Source: Asterias amurensis
Lineage: Eukaryota; Echinodermata; Asteroidea; Forcipulatida; Asteriidae
NCBI RefSeq assembly: GCF_032118995.1
Contig: NC_092661.1
Span: 1,924,501-1,988,500 of the forward strand
Reading direction: 5' to 3'
Length of the DNA stretch: 64,000 nt
Shown here: positions 60,273-64,000 of the stretch, in pieces
Layout: each line of letters begins with the position of its first letter
How positions within the stretch are numbered: the first letter of the stretch is position 1
Made by a program: the position numbers and the translations under genes
The notes under the pieces: model-generated
What the model saw: the letters and a program-made list of their open reading frames with translations, nothing else
What the model was told of the DNA's origin: nothing
Databases searched by the model: none

Positions 60273-63200
60273 ATGGCCGTGTTGAGTGGTTTGATTTTCC
60301 TCTTGCTTAAGATGTTTCTTGAGGTTTCAGCGTCTTATAGTGTGAGTGGTCTTTACCGAGAGGTCTGGTACCAGCCGGTAGAGCACCACGCCCTTCTAGG
60401 CCAGTCCTTTATGAATATCTCAGGCATCTCTGCCGTCAGATGTTCAGTTCGGTGTCTCAGCCATCATGGATGTTTTTCTTTCAACTACGATCACATCAAT
60501 CAAGTGTGTCAGATGAACAACGCCAGTGCTGAGCACGTCTGTGACAACTTTCAAGGAATGCCGTATGTTTCGTATCAGTGATCATTCGTTGTACACGTTC
60601 AAAGCAAAGTAGCACGTCCAGATCTTGCCAATGCCCAATCACAAACTCGATACTGAAGGCTCCACCCTACTCGGACCGTTGTCTTTGTTAAACGCTATAC
60701 ATATTCATGTTATGTTCAATAGAGCAGGAGAGCTGGAGGCATGTTGTTTAATCCCCAGGAAAATTCTCTTATTGTCTGCTCCTTGAAAAGCATGCAGGTA
60801 GCGGACAATCACTCACAAGACAGTGTAGTGCTAGCATTCACTATAGAGGAATGATTTACTTAGAATTGCTGCTGTCCACTAGTGCCCGGCCAAATATAAC
60901 CAAAGGAAAAGGCGAAAAGGGGCACATTTTTGATTTTTTTTTAAGTACCCTCTTAAACTATTTTGCAAAGAAATGTATGTTAAGAAGGGGCTGGGTGAAG
61001 CATGTTGGGTGTCACTGTGGCCGAATAACATAAGGATTTATTTATAACTATTAAAGCTGATACTCCAGCGTCCTTTACTTACTGTTATTATGTGCAAACA
61101 CAAAAACACCATATTCATATCACTCAGGTGTTGGATTGAAACTCCAAAATCCAGTAGGGATCACACAAAGTAGGGTTTAAAAAGAAATGAAAAAAAATAT
61201 AATATTGTAAGTGACCAACTAATCTTATTTGAATGTGAACAGCAGTCCTGAATATCATTACAGACGAACGTAAACTTATTTGGATGTGAACAGCAGACTT
61301 TTTCTTTACAAGTTGAGCACACCTACATTGTTAGACTCCAACTGCACAACCAAAGGGACTTACACATGTTGTATTGGGCTCACAAGTAGTGGTATTATAC
61401 TGTATAGGCTATTGTTGCACTTTTTTTTTTACACACCCTGCTTGCTTAGTACATATTTCCTCTATAGTGAATGCTAACACTACACTGTCTTGTGAGTGAT
61501 TGTCCGCTACCTGCATGCTTTTCAAGGAGCAGACAATAAGAGAATTTTCCTGGGGCTTAACACATGCCTCCAGCTCTACTGCTGTATTGAATAACATGAA
61601 TATGTATAGCGTTTAACAAAGACAACGGTCCGAGTAGGGTGGAGCCTTCAGTATCAAGCTTGTGATTGGGCATTGGCAAGATCTGAACGTGCTACGGTGC
61701 TTTGAACGTGTAAAACGAATGATCACTATCACGACGCAACCGCAACACCAATGACCTGCAAGGTAGTTGTAAAATTCGTTTATGTGTATTTCTAAAGGAT
61801 TCAACCAAATGATTCTTATTTTAAACAGCTACCTGGGGGAATGTTTTCAACGGAAATGTATTTAACTTGTTCACCATTTTAATGTAATTTTGATATGTGT
61901 ACACTTCTGAATTTTTCGTAATATTATCGAATAAAAAAACAGGCCCCTACCTTAAGGTTTTGAAAAACTAAAAACACTTCTGCCGTTGACGGCGCGTGTC
62001 ATAAGACAATGCCGCTGACGTCATTTGTGGGAGTTTGCTTTGTTATACCTCCACGCTGCAACAAAAGCGGCTGTACAAATTGGAGCTCCCAACTATGACG
62101 TTTTGAGAGTGATTACGTAACAGGGCTTTTCGCAAATCTCTCAGAAAAGCGCTGGATAAGGGTATTCGAAATGGTTTTTTTTTTACACAATTAAAATCTA
62201 TTTATAATCATATGACTCGATTTCCTTATTTATTGAAAACATTTAAAATGAAATTCAGCAAAGTTCACGACTTGACATTTTTGTTCAAGCAGGTCTTTAA
62301 AAGTTGCACAATATTTTTGTATAAATTTCAAAATGTGTTCGTTCCTACCTTGTTTTACAGAGTATTATTTCTGGCAATGAAAAGTGCGCTCCTGTGAAGG
62401 TCTCTGTGAGTTTTGGTGAGTAATCAGATAATTATTTGTTTTAATTCCGTTGGAGCGTTTAAAGACACTGGACATAACCAAAAGGTGTCCAGTGCCTTTA
62501 AGAACATGCAAGAAACTGTGGAAGATTAAGACATCATGACCCAGTTTAAGTAGATTTTTTTGTGATCCAAGCCACCAACTAAAAATCACCCAGCCATCAG
62601 GGTCCGACATCCATATCTAAACATTGTTTAGAAACTTCTGTTGAGTTCTTTTGAACTGCATTGTGCGATTTTGTGTACACATAAATTAATCTGGTATCTT
62701 TCTGTTCCCGATCCAGAGAAACTCGGTCTTGAAGATGGTTCGATCCCCGATGAGAGCCTCTCCGCATCAAGTAACTACAACGGACGTCGAAAGTCAACAG
62801 CGGCTGGTGGCCGTCTCAGCAAGCTACCGCCTGATGATAATACCATAGGAGCATGGCATGCTGAGGTTGAGGATACCAACCAGTGGATACAGGTGGATTT
62901 AGGCAACCCGACCTACGTCATTGGGGTACTTACACAGGGGCGTTATGGTAACCCCTATCCGCAGTGGGTGACAAAGTACAAAGTGCAGTTCGAACCGCCC
63001 TCACCGGCATGTCTTCTTGACATGAAAGACCAACTTGGTCAAACTCAGGTATGATGATATTAGCTTCCTTTGGTGTCACTTCTTTTCAGATGATAAATTC
63101 CTCCTACACATCTTACTATACGCGTTTTATTCTCTTTCTAGATATTTAATGGCAACACAGATGAACACAGCATCGTGGAGAGGCGCTTCTTCAAGCCCGT

Positions 63201-63282
63201 CTTGGCGGTCAAGATTCGCATCGTGCCCGTTGAATGGAACGTTTCCATCTGCCTGCGTTTTGAGCTGCTTGGCTGTAAATAA
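60273..63282 (+). pseudogene. PAN + discoidin locus interrupted by transposon (P8)
   Basis: Exon 1 begins at 60273, is split by the foldback element (60578-61726), and resumes to 61762. Exon 2 is 62361-62415, exon 3 62717-63048 and exon 4 63142-63282, all open. Exon 3 has distinctive loops (NYNGRRKSTAAGG and RYGNPYPQ) that are not those of P1 or P6, and the position after ASSN is tyrosine in place of tryptophan. The N-terminal discoidin cysteine is serine. Apart from the insertion I see no lesion, so the interruption may be bypassed or recent relative to decay. Confidence 0.8.
60578..61726. mobile_element. Foldback-type DNA transposon in P8 exon 1
   Basis: This third copy sits at the same site, about 1149 bp, with tatca at 60573-60577 and 61727-61731. 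Its left arm keeps the text cactcacaagacagtgtag, which is shortened in the left arms of the unit 1 and unit 4 copies, so this copy preserves the more symmetrical, probably older arm. Confidence 0.9.
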
Positions 63283-63837
63283 GTAACATGCAGTAGACGA
63301 CATACTTTCAGCGAAATGGAGGAAACTTCATTTCATTTAAATATTTAATTCAACTTGGTTTATTGGTTTAACAAAAAAAACATAAAAAAATCTAATCAAA
63401 ATTTAGGTGTAACTGACCATAATGTGACACCAACCTTGGTATCTAGTGTTCAACACACAGTTTAGTTTTCAGTGTGCAATCATACCCGTGTTCCAGGACA
63501 CTCTGTCCGCCGGGGACTTTGTACCCAATACATATGGTGGGTGGGGGGGGGGGGTTGACAGAATAAATAAATCAATAATGAAAATTATTGTAAGCTGAAG
63601 AAGGATGTTTCGAAAGAGGGCGTACACAGTTCGCCGTGGGGGGGGGGGCAAAGAATCCCCGGGGGACAGAATCTCCTGCCACAACATATTATCTTTGTTT
63701 TAAAACAAATCCAAATTATTTCAACCAATTTGCGAACGACAGAATGTGTTTTAACTGATTTGATGTTCTTAATAATTTCATTTGCATGTATTATATTAAG
63801 TGTCTATAAGTATAAGTAAGAGCAAACCCATCTCCTT
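63283..63837. other. 3' flank block of P8 with poly-G runs
   Basis: This is the third copy of the block found after P1 and P2. G runs lie at about 63541-63554 and 63638-63648. No gene is seen. Confidence 0.7.
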
Positions 63838-64000
63838 TAAAGACAGTGGACACTATTGGTAACTGTCAAAGACTAGTCTTCACAGTTGGTGTATCTCAAC
63901 ATATGCATAAAATAACAAATCTGTGAAAATTTTAGCTCAATCGGTCGTCGAAGTTGCGAGATATTAATGAAAGAAAAAACACCCTTGTCACACCATGGTC
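63838..64000 (+). mobile_element. TTAA MITE, family 1, cut by the window end
   Basis: It begins after TTAA with agacagtggacactattgg and matches the copy at 6862 in position after the PAN-discoidin gene, without the nested insertion in the visible part. Confidence 0.75.

Larger units (their letters stand above)
56907..64000. repeat. Tandem unit 5 of the array, cut by the window end
   Basis: This unit carries GPCR A5 and interrupted gene P8, followed by the same 3' flank as P1 and P2. The order matches the first 7.6 kb of unit 1, so another PAN-discoidin gene may follow beyond 64000. The head, 56907-57537, shows no gene. Confidence 0.93.

Overview
The window is animal nuclear DNA: spliced genes with GT-AG introns, single-exon 7TM receptors, many short palindromic transposons and simple repeats. 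The gene content (tandem single-exon rhodopsin-class receptors next to secreted PAN + F5/8C discoidin proteins) and the repeat style suggest a marine deuterostome, most likely an echinoderm, perhaps a sea star. That assignment is inference; nothing in the window proves it.

Layout: the whole window is a tandem array of one large unit, each starting with the same segment (starts at 1, 18061, 30958, 43881, 56907) and each complete unit ending in a (CAGA)n tract. Unit 1 is about 18.1 kb, units 2-4 about 12.9-13.0 kb, and unit 5 runs off the window. Every unit has a unit head, a SINE-like repeat, a palindromic element, a GPCR of type A on the minus strand, then one or more PAN-discoidin genes on the plus strand. 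Units 2 and 3 carry an extra type B GPCR between them. In total there are seven intact GPCR genes (A1-A5, B1, B2) and nine PAN-discoidin loci. Four of these look intact (P2, P4, P5, P7). Three carry the same transposon insertion in exon 1 (P1, P6, P8), one is frameshifted (P3), and one is an exon-3 fragment (P6b).

Gene architecture: each PAN-discoidin gene has four coding exons. Exon 1 holds the signal peptide and PAN/apple domain, exon 2 is a short linker of 55 or 58 nt, exon 3 holds most of the discoidin domain, and exon 4 its C-terminal strand. Intact products are 286-289 residues. The nearest GPCR and PAN-discoidin gene in each unit are divergently oriented, 1.1 kb apart in units 1, 4 and 5 and 3.7 kb apart in units 2 and 3. 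The PAN-discoidin promoters share a CRE-like site and an RFX X-box-like site close upstream of the ATG.

How it may work: the receptors differ from one another mostly at classical ligand-pocket positions, and the secreted proteins differ mostly in the discoidin spike loops. The region therefore looks like a fast-evolving recognition locus in which receptors and secreted lectin-like proteins are duplicated together. A functional link between the two families is a hypothesis. Units 2 and 3 are almost identical over their downstream halves and more diverged upstream, which points to very recent duplication or gene conversion. I saw no reverse transcriptase, integrase, capsid or envelope gene, no CRISPR array and no credible tRNA or rRNA gene.
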